Assembly (NCBI RefSeq): GCF_006937785.1
Contig: NZ_SJEE01000044.1
Coordinates: 1 to 36,336, forward strand
Length of the DNA: 36,336 nucleotides
Source: Pseudanabaena sp. UWO311
GTDB taxonomy: Bacteria > Cyanobacteriota > Cyanobacteriia > Pseudanabaenales > Pseudanabaenaceae
Direction of reading: 5' to 3'
Below, piece after piece: positions 1-6,947 of this stretch. Positions within the stretch are counted from its first letter, which is position 1, and the number at the start of each line of letters is the position of its first letter. The translations under genes and the position numbers were made by a program. A model generated the notes under the pieces. The model was not told where the DNA came from. It made no database searches and saw nothing but the letters and a program-made list of their open reading frames with translations.

Positions 1-120
1 CCTCTTCTTCCATTGATGCTTCTCGTTGGATTGAAGAGATTGGCTTCATCTGCAATTCATCCTCTTCTTCCATTGATGCTTCTCGTTGGATTGAAGAGAT
101 TGGCTTCATCTGCAATTCAT
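1..120 (-). repeat. 60-bp perfect tandem repeat in the DUF4157-type gene
   Basis: Bases 1-60 and 61-120 are identical. Each encodes a 20-residue unit with core ELQMKPISSIQREA and an acidic MEEE end. A diverged partial unit (QESMEEDELQMK junction) lies at 121-135. The array continues off the window, so its copy number is unknown. Identity at third positions points to very recent duplication. Confidence 0.95.
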
Positions 121-520
121 CCTCTTCCATCGACTCTTGCTTTTGGACAGATTTATCCTGAGTTGGTGAATTTATCTGCTGAACAACTTTAGATGCAGTG
201 GCATCTGCTTCCTGCTCATACTTATCGTTAGGCTCACCAATACTCAGCTTGGCTTGAATCATCGACATCCGCTTAGCCTGAAGCGTCTGCAAGCGGTTCA
301 TGCGTTTTGGTTGGACCGGCGTATCAGACGACTCAGTGCCGTGCTGATTAATTATTTTTTCTAGAAAATTCTCAGTGTATCCAGAAGGTCGAGATGTAGC
401 ATCTTCATCCAAATCCGTCTGAATTGGCGCGAAGCCTCTAGTTTTTAACAATGAAGTTGTGGGTTTAAATGAAAATGTAGATTGAGAAGGCTTCTTTTCA
501 TTATCGTAAGTACGCGACAT
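1..520 (-). CDS. DUF4157-type CIS effector/carrier protein, N-terminal part (runs off left edge)
   Basis: The first 173 residues are open from an ATG at 520, preceded by AGGGG. The chain is polar and disordered at first. At about residues 87-115 it reads QAKRMSMIQAKLSIGEP, then NDKYEQEADATASKVV. This matches the linker found just before DUF4157 domains (family pattern: LxIGxPxDxYEQEADxxAxxV). Next come acidic repeats of the type EEDELQMKPISSIQRE, typical of cyanobacterial DUF4157 proteins. The DUF4157 domain itself, usually a degenerate metalloprotease fold, would lie beyond the window and is not seen. DUF4157 proteins are known as extracellular CIS cargo or toxin carriers. The CIS operon 6 kb away supports that role. 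The cut-off C-terminus would decide the effector activity. Confidence 0.75.
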   Translation of the reverse strand, partial: MSRTYDNEKKPSQSTFSFKPTTSLLKTRGFAPIQTDLDEDATSRPSGYTENFLEKIINQHGTESSDTPVQPKRMNRLQTLQAKRMSMIQAKLSIGEPNDKYEQEADATASKVVQQINSPTQDKSVQKQESMEEDELQMKPISSIQREASMEEEDELQMKPISSIQREASMEEE

Positions 521-596
521 ACCACTAACCCCTAGATTTACTTACTGAGACACTTCATGTATTTGATATTGCACATTCTCGCACAATCAAAAAAAA

Positions 597-1271
597 TTAA
601 CGACAATTTTGATCATTTACTGATCCATCTTGCAGGGTCGTGTTACATAACTTTACCTTTGTTAAATTTGTATTGATTAATGAAGCATTTTCGAGATCCG
701 CATCAACTAAATTAACTTCGCTGAGATTTGCCCCTTCGAGATTGGCAAAACCTAGCTTGGCATTAGTCAGATTGGCTCTAAGCAAATTTGCCCCTTCAAG
801 ATCGACAAATTGACGCACAGATGTAAACACATCGACATTGCCATCCGCATAACTGTCAGTCAGATTCGCCTCTTGGAGATTGCTCTGGCGAAAAGAAGCC
901 TCAAGTAAATAGGCATTACTCAGATTTGCCCCTGTCAAATTGGCTTGACCAAAATTAGCAAGCCGCAAATCGGCATAACTAAGATCGGCATAGATAAGAT
1001 TTGTTCCTTGCAAATTTGCGCCCCGAAGATCGACACTACGTAGGTTTGCCCCTTGGAGATTAGCTTTATTTAAATCTGCGCCAATCAGTTTCAGCCCATT
1101 TAAGTCTGTATTTTGTAAATTACAGCCCTGACAGCGGTTGGTTTCGATCAGGCGTTGACGATTAGCCGCTTGGATACGATCGCTACTAGGGTCAGCAAAA
1201 GCACTCAATGGCAAAGCGATCGCGATCGCCGTAAAAAATCCCGAAAATAACACCCTAGCCAAAATGCTCAT
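597..1271 (-). CDS. Secreted pentapeptide-repeat protein
   Basis: Residues from about 50 onward are tandem A(D/N)LxxANLxGA pentapeptides, which fold into a right-handed quadrilateral beta-helix. Before them is the motif NRCQGCNLQNTDL; this paired-Cys entry (CxxC) is common in cyanobacterial members. The N-terminus is a signal peptide (MSILARVLFSG, hydrophobic core, cleavage near AFA-DP), so the protein is probably exported. The reading frame opens at 1298, but I prefer the ATG at 1271. It begins the signal peptide cleanly and has GAGG seven bases upstream; the upstream ATG has no ribosome site. The gene is divergent from the TPR gene. No specific biochemical function can be assigned. Confidence 0.85.
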   Translation of the reverse strand: MSILARVLFSGFFTAIAIALPLSAFADPSSDRIQAANRQRLIETNRCQGCNLQNTDLNGLKLIGADLNKANLQGANLRSVDLRGANLQGTNLIYADLSYADLRLANFGQANLTGANLSNAYLLEASFRQSNLQEANLTDSYADGNVDVFTSVRQFVDLEGANLLRANLTNAKLGFANLEGANLSEVNLVDADLENASLINTNLTKVKLCNTTLQDGSVNDQNCR

Positions 1272-1477
1272 TTTCAGACCTCGATTGAGTAAAAGCATCC
1301 ATCGAAAATATTATTAGATAGTAGGTAATTGTTACGTTAGCTTTGCCCACGACACTACTACCTACTTCATAAGTCATAATGATAAATTAATGTGGATATG
1401 AAAATTTGTTGTCACATTACGCGATGTATTGGGCGACAAGTTTTGCAAGACCTGTGGTTGAGAAATTGGGATTACCA

Positions 1478-3157
1478 ATGAATTTGCGTTCTTTTTTTCA
1501 GTCAGTCAAACAAGGCAAGCGGTTTTGGTTGCTCATGATTGTGCTGCTAAACTTGCCGATCGCTCCGACAGCGATCGCCCAAGAGAAGCTACAGGATTTT
1601 GACTATTGGGCTTCGCTTTGTAGCTCTTTGGTCAAATCTCGCAAATACAAAGAAGCCGTCGAGGCTTGCAATCAGGCGATTACCTTAAATACGAATGAGC
1701 CGATCGCTTGGCTAGAGCGAGGCGATGCCATGGCAGGGCAAGGGTTATATATCGAAGCGGTGGTGTCCTACGATCGCTTTATTAAGCTAAAACCCGATAA
1801 CTCAGGCGGTTTGGCAAAACGTTGTGGGGCATTAATGGAATTAGAGCGCTATGAAGATGCGATCGCTTCTTGCGAACTGGCGCTAAGACTCGACCAAAAC
1901 TGGGCTGATGCATCCCCTGCAATGGTCTGGTACATCCAAGGAGCTTTGCTAAAACGGGCGGGGAAAATGGCGGAAGCCTTAGAGTCGCTGGGGCTAGCTA
2001 TTCGCTCAAACCCAAATTATTCTCTAGCGCTCACTGAACGCTGCGATATTTTCGTTGCTCTTGATCGCTCTGCCGATGCCATCCAAGACTGCGATCGCGC
2101 CATCAAGGTAAATGCTAACTGGGGCAGATCCACCCCTGCGATCGCGTGGAAAACTAAGGGCAAAGTCCAGAATCAATTAAAACGCTTTGATGAAGCCCTA
2201 TTTTCCTATGACAAAGCCATAGCGATCGAGCCGACAAATGCTCAGGCATGGGCCGAGCAGGGGATGATTTTATGGAGATTGGGGCGTTATGCCGAAGCTT
2301 TGGCTTCACAGGAATGGTCGCTCAAGGCAAAAGAAAAATATTCCCTCGCCTTAGCTAACTCCTGCGCCGCCCTCAACCAACTGCGCCAATATAAAGAAGC
2401 ACTAGCCGCCTGTAACTCCGCACTCCAAGAAGGCGATCAACAATGGGACTATTTGGGGCCAGCTTGGGCTTGGGATCAGAGAGCCAATGCTCTCAACGGT
2501 TTAGGTAAGTACGAAGAGGCGCTTGCTTCGGCAAATCGGGCAATTTCACTCCAGCCAAGCCAAGCGAGTTTTTGGGGCAATCGCGCCGCAACTCTATGGG
2601 CTTTGGGGCGTTTTGACTTAGCTCTTTCATCAACGAATCAAGCGATCGCCCTGAATCAAAATTCATCAAGCGCATGGTTTAATCATGGGCGCATTCTTAC
2701 CTCATTGGGGCGCACAGAAGAAGCGCTCAAAGCCTATGACAAAGCCATTGAAGGCGATGCAAATATTGGTAGCCAAATCTTCTTGGCAGATATATGGACA
2801 AACAAATCGGCTCTACTCTGGCGACTCAATCGTTTTCAAGAATCATTGATGGCAAGTCAACAGGCTTTAGGTATTAATCCCAAATCAGACACAGCTTGGT
2901 TTAATCGTGGTCTAGCCCTGATGTCCCTCGGACGCAATGCCGAAGCTGCCACAGCCTATGGCAGAGCACTAGCGATCGATGTCAAAAATGCTGACTATTG
3001 GACTGGTAGAGGTCTAGCTTTACTTGAGCTAAACAGTAATGCTGATGCGCTAGTTTCATTTGAGCAAGCCCTAAAGCTTAATCCTAATCAAATGCAAGCC
3101 ACGACCAATAAAGTGATCGCGATCGAGCGCTTAAAACCAAAACCAGTCAAGCCATAA
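1478..3157 (+). CDS. Secreted TPR-repeat protein
   Basis: About a dozen or more tetratricopeptide repeats fill the chain. They show the usual pattern (AW..RG.AL..LGR..EAL.SYD.AI.L.P) and probably form a helical solenoid that binds protein partners. The segment MNLRSFFQSVKQGKRFWLLM with a following hydrophobic core ending PTAIAQ is a good signal peptide, so I start at the ATG at 1478. The frame is open from a TTG at 1406, and an ATG at 1424 is also possible, but both would bury the signal peptide. Several repeats carry a Cys pair pattern (C..AI or CDRAI), which differs from the later repeats. The partner is unknown. The gene ends two bases before a long hairpin. Confidence 0.85.
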   Translation: MNLRSFFQSVKQGKRFWLLMIVLLNLPIAPTAIAQEKLQDFDYWASLCSSLVKSRKYKEAVEACNQAITLNTNEPIAWLERGDAMAGQGLYIEAVVSYDRFIKLKPDNSGGLAKRCGALMELERYEDAIASCELALRLDQNWADASPAMVWYIQGALLKRAGKMAEALESLGLAIRSNPNYSLALTERCDIFVALDRSADAIQDCDRAIKVNANWGRSTPAIAWKTKGKVQNQLKRFDEALFSYDKAIAIEPTNAQAWAEQGMILWRLGRYAEALASQEWSLKAKEKYSLALANSCAALNQLRQYKEALAACNSALQEGDQQWDYLGPAWAWDQRANALNGLGKYEEALASANRAISLQPSQASFWGNRAATLWALGRFDLALSSTNQAIALNQNSSSAWFNHGRILTSLGRTEEALKAYDKAIEGDANIGSQIFLADIWTNKSALLWRLNRFQESLMASQQALGINPKSDTAWFNRGLALMSLGRNAEAATAYGRALAIDVKNADYWTGRGLALLELNSNADALVSFEQALKLNPNQMQATTNKVIAIERLKPKPVKP

Positions 3158-3158
3158 T

Positions 3159-3215
3159 TTAAAACCCAATATTGTTGAGGTGGGCGTAGCCCACCTCAAC
3201 AATATTGGGTTTTAA
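3159..3215. terminator. Bidirectional hairpin terminator between TPR and Nif11 genes
   Basis: Perfect 27-bp inverted repeat (3159-3185 and 3189-3215) with a 3-base loop GTA closed by GC/GC. It sits between convergent genes and both arms end in A/T tracts, so it can terminate both transcripts. Confidence 0.85.
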
Positions 3216-3236
3216 CAATTTATTTAATTCACAAGC

Positions 3237-3446
3237 CTAAATGCCAGGGATTTCAGAAAGATTACACTTTAATTCCTCAACCTCAAAGTTGGTCATCTGT
3301 TGCCATTCTTCAATTGTAAAGTCATATCCTTCAGCCTTTGCCATTTCTACAAAGCTTTCAAGATCGGGAGCTTGATTTAGTTTTGCTTTGAGAAGGGAAT
3401 CTGTCTTCGCTGCTCGATACAGACGAGCTACTTGATCTCTTGCCAT
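3237..3446 (-). CDS. Nif11-domain peptide
   Basis: This 69-residue protein has the Nif11 layout: MARDQVARLYRAAKTDSLL, an Asp/Glu-rich helix (LNQAPDLESFVEMAKAEGY) and DFTIEEWQ. Nif11 domains occur in nitrogen-fixation loci and as leader peptides of ribosomally made peptides in cyanobacteria. Leader peptides normally end in a Gly-Gly type cleavage site followed by a Cys/Ser/Thr-rich core. This one ends EEWQQMTNFEVEELKCNLSEIPGI with one Cys and no such core. No modifying enzyme lies nearby, so it is probably a stand-alone Nif11 protein of unknown role. The frame is open from 3599, but the upstream 51 residues do not resemble the family and overlap the divergent gene; the ATG at 3446 gives the family start. 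Confidence 0.8.
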   Translation of the reverse strand: MARDQVARLYRAAKTDSLLKAKLNQAPDLESFVEMAKAEGYDFTIEEWQQMTNFEVEELKCNLSEIPGI

Positions 3447-3569
3447 AATCTTGAATGGGGGTAAAGTGGTGGGATATGCTTTAGACAAAATGTATAAACA
3501 ATACGAACTTTTGCCGCAAATCACACCCTGTAATTGATAATAGTCTAACAAGAATAAGGCAAGCAATCT

Positions 3570-5969
3570 ATGGCTACGAAGTCTCCAAATGTTTGGCAAA
3601 AATTCTGGAAACGCATCAAAGACCTTTGGGGGCAGTTTCTTGGCACTATTGATGGGCTGATCGGCAATAAGTTTGTTGAATTTTTAAATAAGACAGTTCC
3701 AGCGCCTTTACGATTTCTAATCCCATTTCTTAGAGATGATTTAGGTATTGCACCCCCTTCGATTACTTCATTTAAAGGTATCGGCATACCCGAAAAGGAC
3801 GAAACTAAAGAAATTTTAAAAGAAATTTCTGTCGATCAGAGAGTGGGGACAATTTGGCAAATCAAGCCTCAATTTCTACGTTATCAATGTCAAGAGTCAA
3901 ATCCCTTTCGGTGCGAATTTCCTCACGAAACCGTCACCGACGATCCAAATAATAAATACTGCAAAAAATGTCAATTTCCTGCTAGTTTGCCTCCTGAAGT
4001 CAAAGTGCGTGGTAGGGGTGGAGTTTACCAAGTAGATAACTATATCGGCATTCGCGGCAGTGGTCGTCTCTATAGCGCTACTAACTTAACTGATGGGGAA
4101 CCTTTTTTATTAAAAGAATATGTAATCCCCAAAAAATATTTTAACGATCAAGAAGCTAGAGCCTGCAAACGTAATTTTGAAGCATCATCGGAACTTAAAT
4201 TGTCAGATGGTCGCAAACAAGACTCACGTTTAATTACACCAATAGAAGCGATCGCCGATGCTCGTGAAGAGCGTTGTTATGCAATCCTTCCTAAAATTGA
4301 TGAGGCACTCACTTTATCTGACTATTTAGATATTCATGGCGCAATGAGTAACTGGCAGGTAAAATCTTTTCTTAATCAAGCTTTACAAACTCTTGAGTCT
4401 TTACATTCACAAAAGTATCGATTGCGCTCTGGGGTAGTGACTTCAGGGCTTCCTCACGGCAATCTAACCTTTTATAGCATCGCGATCCGATCAAATTTTC
4501 AGGGGTTTACGGTCTATCTCAATGATATGTCGCTTTGGGAAGATCGGTTCTATCCTCCTGATGTACAAACACCTCCCTATTCCATCAATCGCGATCTTGA
4601 AGATTTAGGCTATATTGCGTTCTACCTTTTAAAAGGTGGAGTCATCGATCTTGAGAATCGCTCCTGCTTAAATCCCTTCGACCCAGAACATTGGGATGGG
4701 AAAGTTCATCAGGGGCTGAAAAAATTTGTTCAAAATTTACTCGGATTTGGGGAAACATCCTATAGCAGCGCCGAAGTAGCTCGGAGAGCCTTACTAAGAA
4801 TACACATTGATCGCGATGCTCTCCTAGAGTTTGTTGAGCAAGAAGAAGTTGAGCCCGTTAAGAAGAACTGGTGGGCATGGTTAACCAAGAAAGTAATCGC
4901 GATCGCAATCGGTGTAATTCTCCTATTCCTACTACTATTCTTGCTGTATTTCTGGTTAACGCAACCACCCAAAGCTGCAAACCTAAATTTCCCTTGCTGT
5001 ATTAATCAAATATCCGATATTCCTGAAGGCAAATTCACCTATATTTCTGACAAAAATGGCACTTGGAACTATAGCCTTTTACAAAATAATTTGATTGCTA
5101 AGGGCTCGACCCTCGAAGATGAACTCCAAAAACGTCAGCCGAAACTCCAACTTAGCTATCAGCCAGTCAATGTCGATAGATCTGCCAACCAGTCACCAAT
5201 CTCTCAACTGCTGTCTGATCAAGCCGACTTTGCTATTTCCAGTATGACTGATAATTTGGACGGTAACTTTATTACTCAGGATATTGCATACGATGGTTTG
5301 ACAGTGTTTGTTGCTTTTAGCTACGCCCAGCGCAATAACAGCTTACCAACGTCTCTACAAGGTAGGCTCACCTTTGCCCAATTGCGTCTACTCTATACAG
5401 GAGAAATTATTAATTGGAGACAGTTAGGAGGTCCAGACTTAGAAGTCAAGCTCTATATGCCCCTAGATGATGAGTCAGTCAAAATATTTGAGAAAAGGGT
5501 TCTGAAAGATAAAATAGCGATCGCAGCTTTCCAAAGTTTGATTAGAGACGGAAGGATCACCTCGCTATCTATTTTTGATTCGTTGCGGCAAGTAATCCAA
5601 GACTTTGAGGATCGCAGTATTGGTAGTATTTCCTTTGGCTCAATTAGTCAGGTCTTTGGGCAATGCTCGGTCTATCCCCTTGCGATCGCTGATGATTATC
5701 GCTCTTTCGTAGCACCTTTAGTTTGGACGAATGGTTCTGCCATCACACCCAACGCCGATCTTTGCAATGAGAAAGGTAGTTACATTCAAAACTACAATGC
5801 TTTTATCAATCAAAGCTATCCCCTTGCCTATCCCATTTCAGTGGTCTATACCCGCGATAATCGCCGATTGCCGATCGCTGAGCGTTTTGTCTCAATCATG
5901 CGAACTGAAGAAGCCCAAAACCTACTTAAGCAAACTGGACTGATCCCTCTAAAATTTCCAGTCAAATAA
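3570..5969 (+). CDS. Zinc ribbon - pseudokinase - transmembrane - PstS-like binding domain fusion
   Basis: 799 residues. About 106-134 holds four cysteines (YQCQ, FRCEF, YCKKC), a likely zinc ribbon. About 150-415 resembles a protein kinase fold: a glycine loop-like IGIRGSGRLY, a Lys in LLKEYVI, and DLEDLGYIAFYLL like the kinase F-helix. The catalytic HRD is replaced by LPHGNL and the DFG position reads NDMS, so it is probably inactive. About 441-463 is one transmembrane helix. About 485-799 is a phosphate-binding (PstS-like) type II periplasmic-binding fold, shown by SQLLSDQADFAISSM, the GRLTFAQLRLLYTGEIINW segment and the ISVVYTRDNRR end. This suggests sensing outside the membrane linked to an inside scaffold (inference). 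The stop codon lies in a hairpin; the CIS operon starts 300 bases downstream. Confidence 0.75.
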   Translation: MATKSPNVWQKFWKRIKDLWGQFLGTIDGLIGNKFVEFLNKTVPAPLRFLIPFLRDDLGIAPPSITSFKGIGIPEKDETKEILKEISVDQRVGTIWQIKPQFLRYQCQESNPFRCEFPHETVTDDPNNKYCKKCQFPASLPPEVKVRGRGGVYQVDNYIGIRGSGRLYSATNLTDGEPFLLKEYVIPKKYFNDQEARACKRNFEASSELKLSDGRKQDSRLITPIEAIADAREERCYAILPKIDEALTLSDYLDIHGAMSNWQVKSFLNQALQTLESLHSQKYRLRSGVVTSGLPHGNLTFYSIAIRSNFQGFTVYLNDMSLWEDRFYPPDVQTPPYSINRDLEDLGYIAFYLLKGGVIDLENRSCLNPFDPEHWDGKVHQGLKKFVQNLLGFGETSYSSAEVARRALLRIHIDRDALLEFVEQEEVEPVKKNWWAWLTKKVIAIAIGVILLFLLLFLLYFWLTQPPKAANLNFPCCINQISDIPEGKFTYISDKNGTWNYSLLQNNLIAKGSTLEDELQKRQPKLQLSYQPVNVDRSANQSPISQLLSDQADFAISSMTDNLDGNFITQDIAYDGLTVFVAFSYAQRNNSLPTSLQGRLTFAQLRLLYTGEIINWRQLGGPDLEVKLYMPLDDESVKIFEKRVLKDKIAIAAFQSLIRDGRITSLSIFDSLRQVIQDFEDRSIGSISFGSISQVFGQCSVYPLAIADDYRSFVAPLVWTNGSAITPNADLCNEKGSYIQNYNAFINQSYPLAYPISVVYTRDNRRLPIAERFVSIMRTEEAQNLLKQTGLIPLKFPVK

Positions 5970-6025
5970 AAAACAAAAAAGTGAGTGACGATGCTTCGCA
6001 TCGTCACTCACTTTTTTGTTTTTTA
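5967..6025. terminator. Hairpin terminator overlapping the stop codon of the pseudokinase gene
   Basis: Perfect 28-bp inverted repeat (5967-5994, 5998-6025), loop TTC closed by GC/GC. The downstream arm contains CTTTTTTG and TTTTTT, giving a strong U-tract. The gene's TAA forms the first three bases of the arm. Confidence 0.9.
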
Positions 6026-6059
6026 CTAATATAGCTGTCGCCATTCTTGTTAGGACATA

Positions 6060-6112
6060 AAAACCAAATAGAGAGAGGCGGCGCTTCGCGCCGCCTCTCT
6101 CTATTTGGTTTT
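6060..6112. terminator. Second hairpin, insulating the CIS operon
   Basis: Perfect 25-bp inverted repeat (6060-6084, 6088-6112), loop TTC closed by GC/GC, followed by TTTT. It lies 35 bases after the previous hairpin with unrelated arm sequence. Together they would block read-through into the CIS operon. Confidence 0.75.
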
Positions 6113-6179
6113 GGATTTGTCTTGATAAAAGTGGCTAAGGCTATACCAAAGCAAAAAAGTGCCATCGCATTTTTTTACT

Positions 6180-6253
6180 TTGGTAAAATACTGTTGGCAA
6201 CCAATGTATAATGTAATCTGAATACGGTATACGCTTAGATATACATGTACATG
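6180..6253 (+). promoter_or_regulatory. Likely promoter and leader of the CIS operon
   Basis: A consensus -10 box TATAAT is at 6207-6212. The best -35-like hexamer, TTGGTA at 6180-6185, is 21 bases upstream, longer than ideal, so an activator or alternative sigma factor may be needed. A 10-bp palindrome CATGTACATG at 6244-6253 sits in the leader between the predicted start site (about 6219) and the first ATG; it could be an operator. This is inference from sequence only. Confidence 0.45.
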
Positions 6254-6264
6254 GTAAATCGTTG

Positions 6265-6441
6265 ATGGGAAAACATTCTGACGAAACCACAGAACGTGCC
6301 GAACTTGCCAAGTTTGCGGCAAAAGTCTTACAAGAGCCTTTGCAAATCAGATTACTTAGCGATCGGGTTTATGAATTGCTCACCAATGAATTACGACAAC
6401 AAAAAGAACGTGTCGGTAGAAATTATGAGGGGAGATTATGA
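6265..6441 (+). CDS. 58-residue CIS-associated protein with YxGRL tail
   Basis: Open from the ATG at 6265. It reads MGKHSDETTERAELAKFAAK, then LQEPLQIRLLSDRVYELL, and ends QQKERVGRNYEGRL. Its TGA overlaps the ATG of the tube gene (ATGA, 6438-6441), a translational-coupling arrangement that argues it is real. The whole chain looks helical. The last 28 residues match the C-terminus of the 2108-residue protein two genes downstream with no gap: L-x4-Y-x-LL-x3-L-x3-KER-x-G-x2-Y-x-GRL. No Shine-Dalgarno motif is obvious before the start. It may be a small structural or docking part of the CIS; the exact role is unknown. Confidence 0.75.
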   Translation: MGKHSDETTERAELAKFAAKVLQEPLQIRLLSDRVYELLTNELRQQKERVGRNYEGRL

Positions 6442-6944
6442 CAAATAGTAGTAAGTTCGCTAGAGCAGAATCATATGTTACAACTAATCACTTTTATGTA
6501 GAAATGTTGCCAACTGCGACAATTGTGGCAGGTTTTACGGAATGCTCTGGACTAAGCGCAAAGGTGGAAGTACAGCCTGTTTCTGAAGGGGGCGTTAACG
6601 ATCAACAACGCTTTTTATTAAAACAAACTTCTTTTACTGAAGTAACGCTTAAGCATGGTGTAACTAATGACTTAAGTTTCTGGAGATGGTTTACCGCAAC
6701 AACTAACCGTAGAAGAAATATCCGAATTTTACTTTTTAATCAAGCTGGTGACACAAGGCAGTGTTGGACATTGATTGGCGCAGTTCCTGTTGGTTGGTCC
6801 GCCCCGTCGCTTCAGGCTGATGGTAACTCTGTTGCTATTGAAGAGTTAAAGATCGCGTTTGAAGGCTTGACTGTGGCTTTTGAAGGCGGTGGAATTGCGA
6901 CAGTTGTTGCAAGAGATTCATCTGGTTCTTTCCCAAGTTCTTAG
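6438..6944 (+). CDS. CIS tail tube protein (T4 gp19 family)
   Basis: 168 residues, slightly longer than the usual 140-150. Family marks are YVTTNHFYVEM near the start, AGFTECSGLSAKVEVQPVSEGG, the Q-R-F/K-Q region and TLKHGVTNDLSFWRWF, followed by AGDTRQCWTLIGAVPVGWSAPSLQ and the IEELKIAFEGLTV strand. This is the phage tail region protein family to which the Afp1/Afp5 and gp19 tube subunits belong. Subunits stack as hexamers to form the inner tube that is pushed out when the sheath contracts. It is the first recognisable structural gene of the operon and is coupled by a 4-base overlap to the 58-residue gene. The C-terminal GGGIATVVARDSSGSFPSS is a family-atypical flexible extension. A second tube paralogue may exist elsewhere. 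Confidence 0.9.
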   Translation: MTNSSKFARAESYVTTNHFYVEMLPTATIVAGFTECSGLSAKVEVQPVSEGGVNDQQRFLLKQTSFTEVTLKHGVTNDLSFWRWFTATTNRRRNIRILLFNQAGDTRQCWTLIGAVPVGWSAPSLQADGNSVAIEELKIAFEGLTVAFEGGGIATVVARDSSGSFPSS

Positions 6945-6947
6945 ACC

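Noticed and set aside
3447-3599. N-terminal extension of the Nif11 frame
   Set aside because: It overlaps the divergent gene's start and is unlike Nif11 proteins, which begin at the ATG at 3446.
6101-6322. 73-codon frame on the minus strand before the CIS operon
   Set aside because: It overlaps the hairpin, the TATAAT promoter and the 58-residue gene, and its product has no recognisable features.
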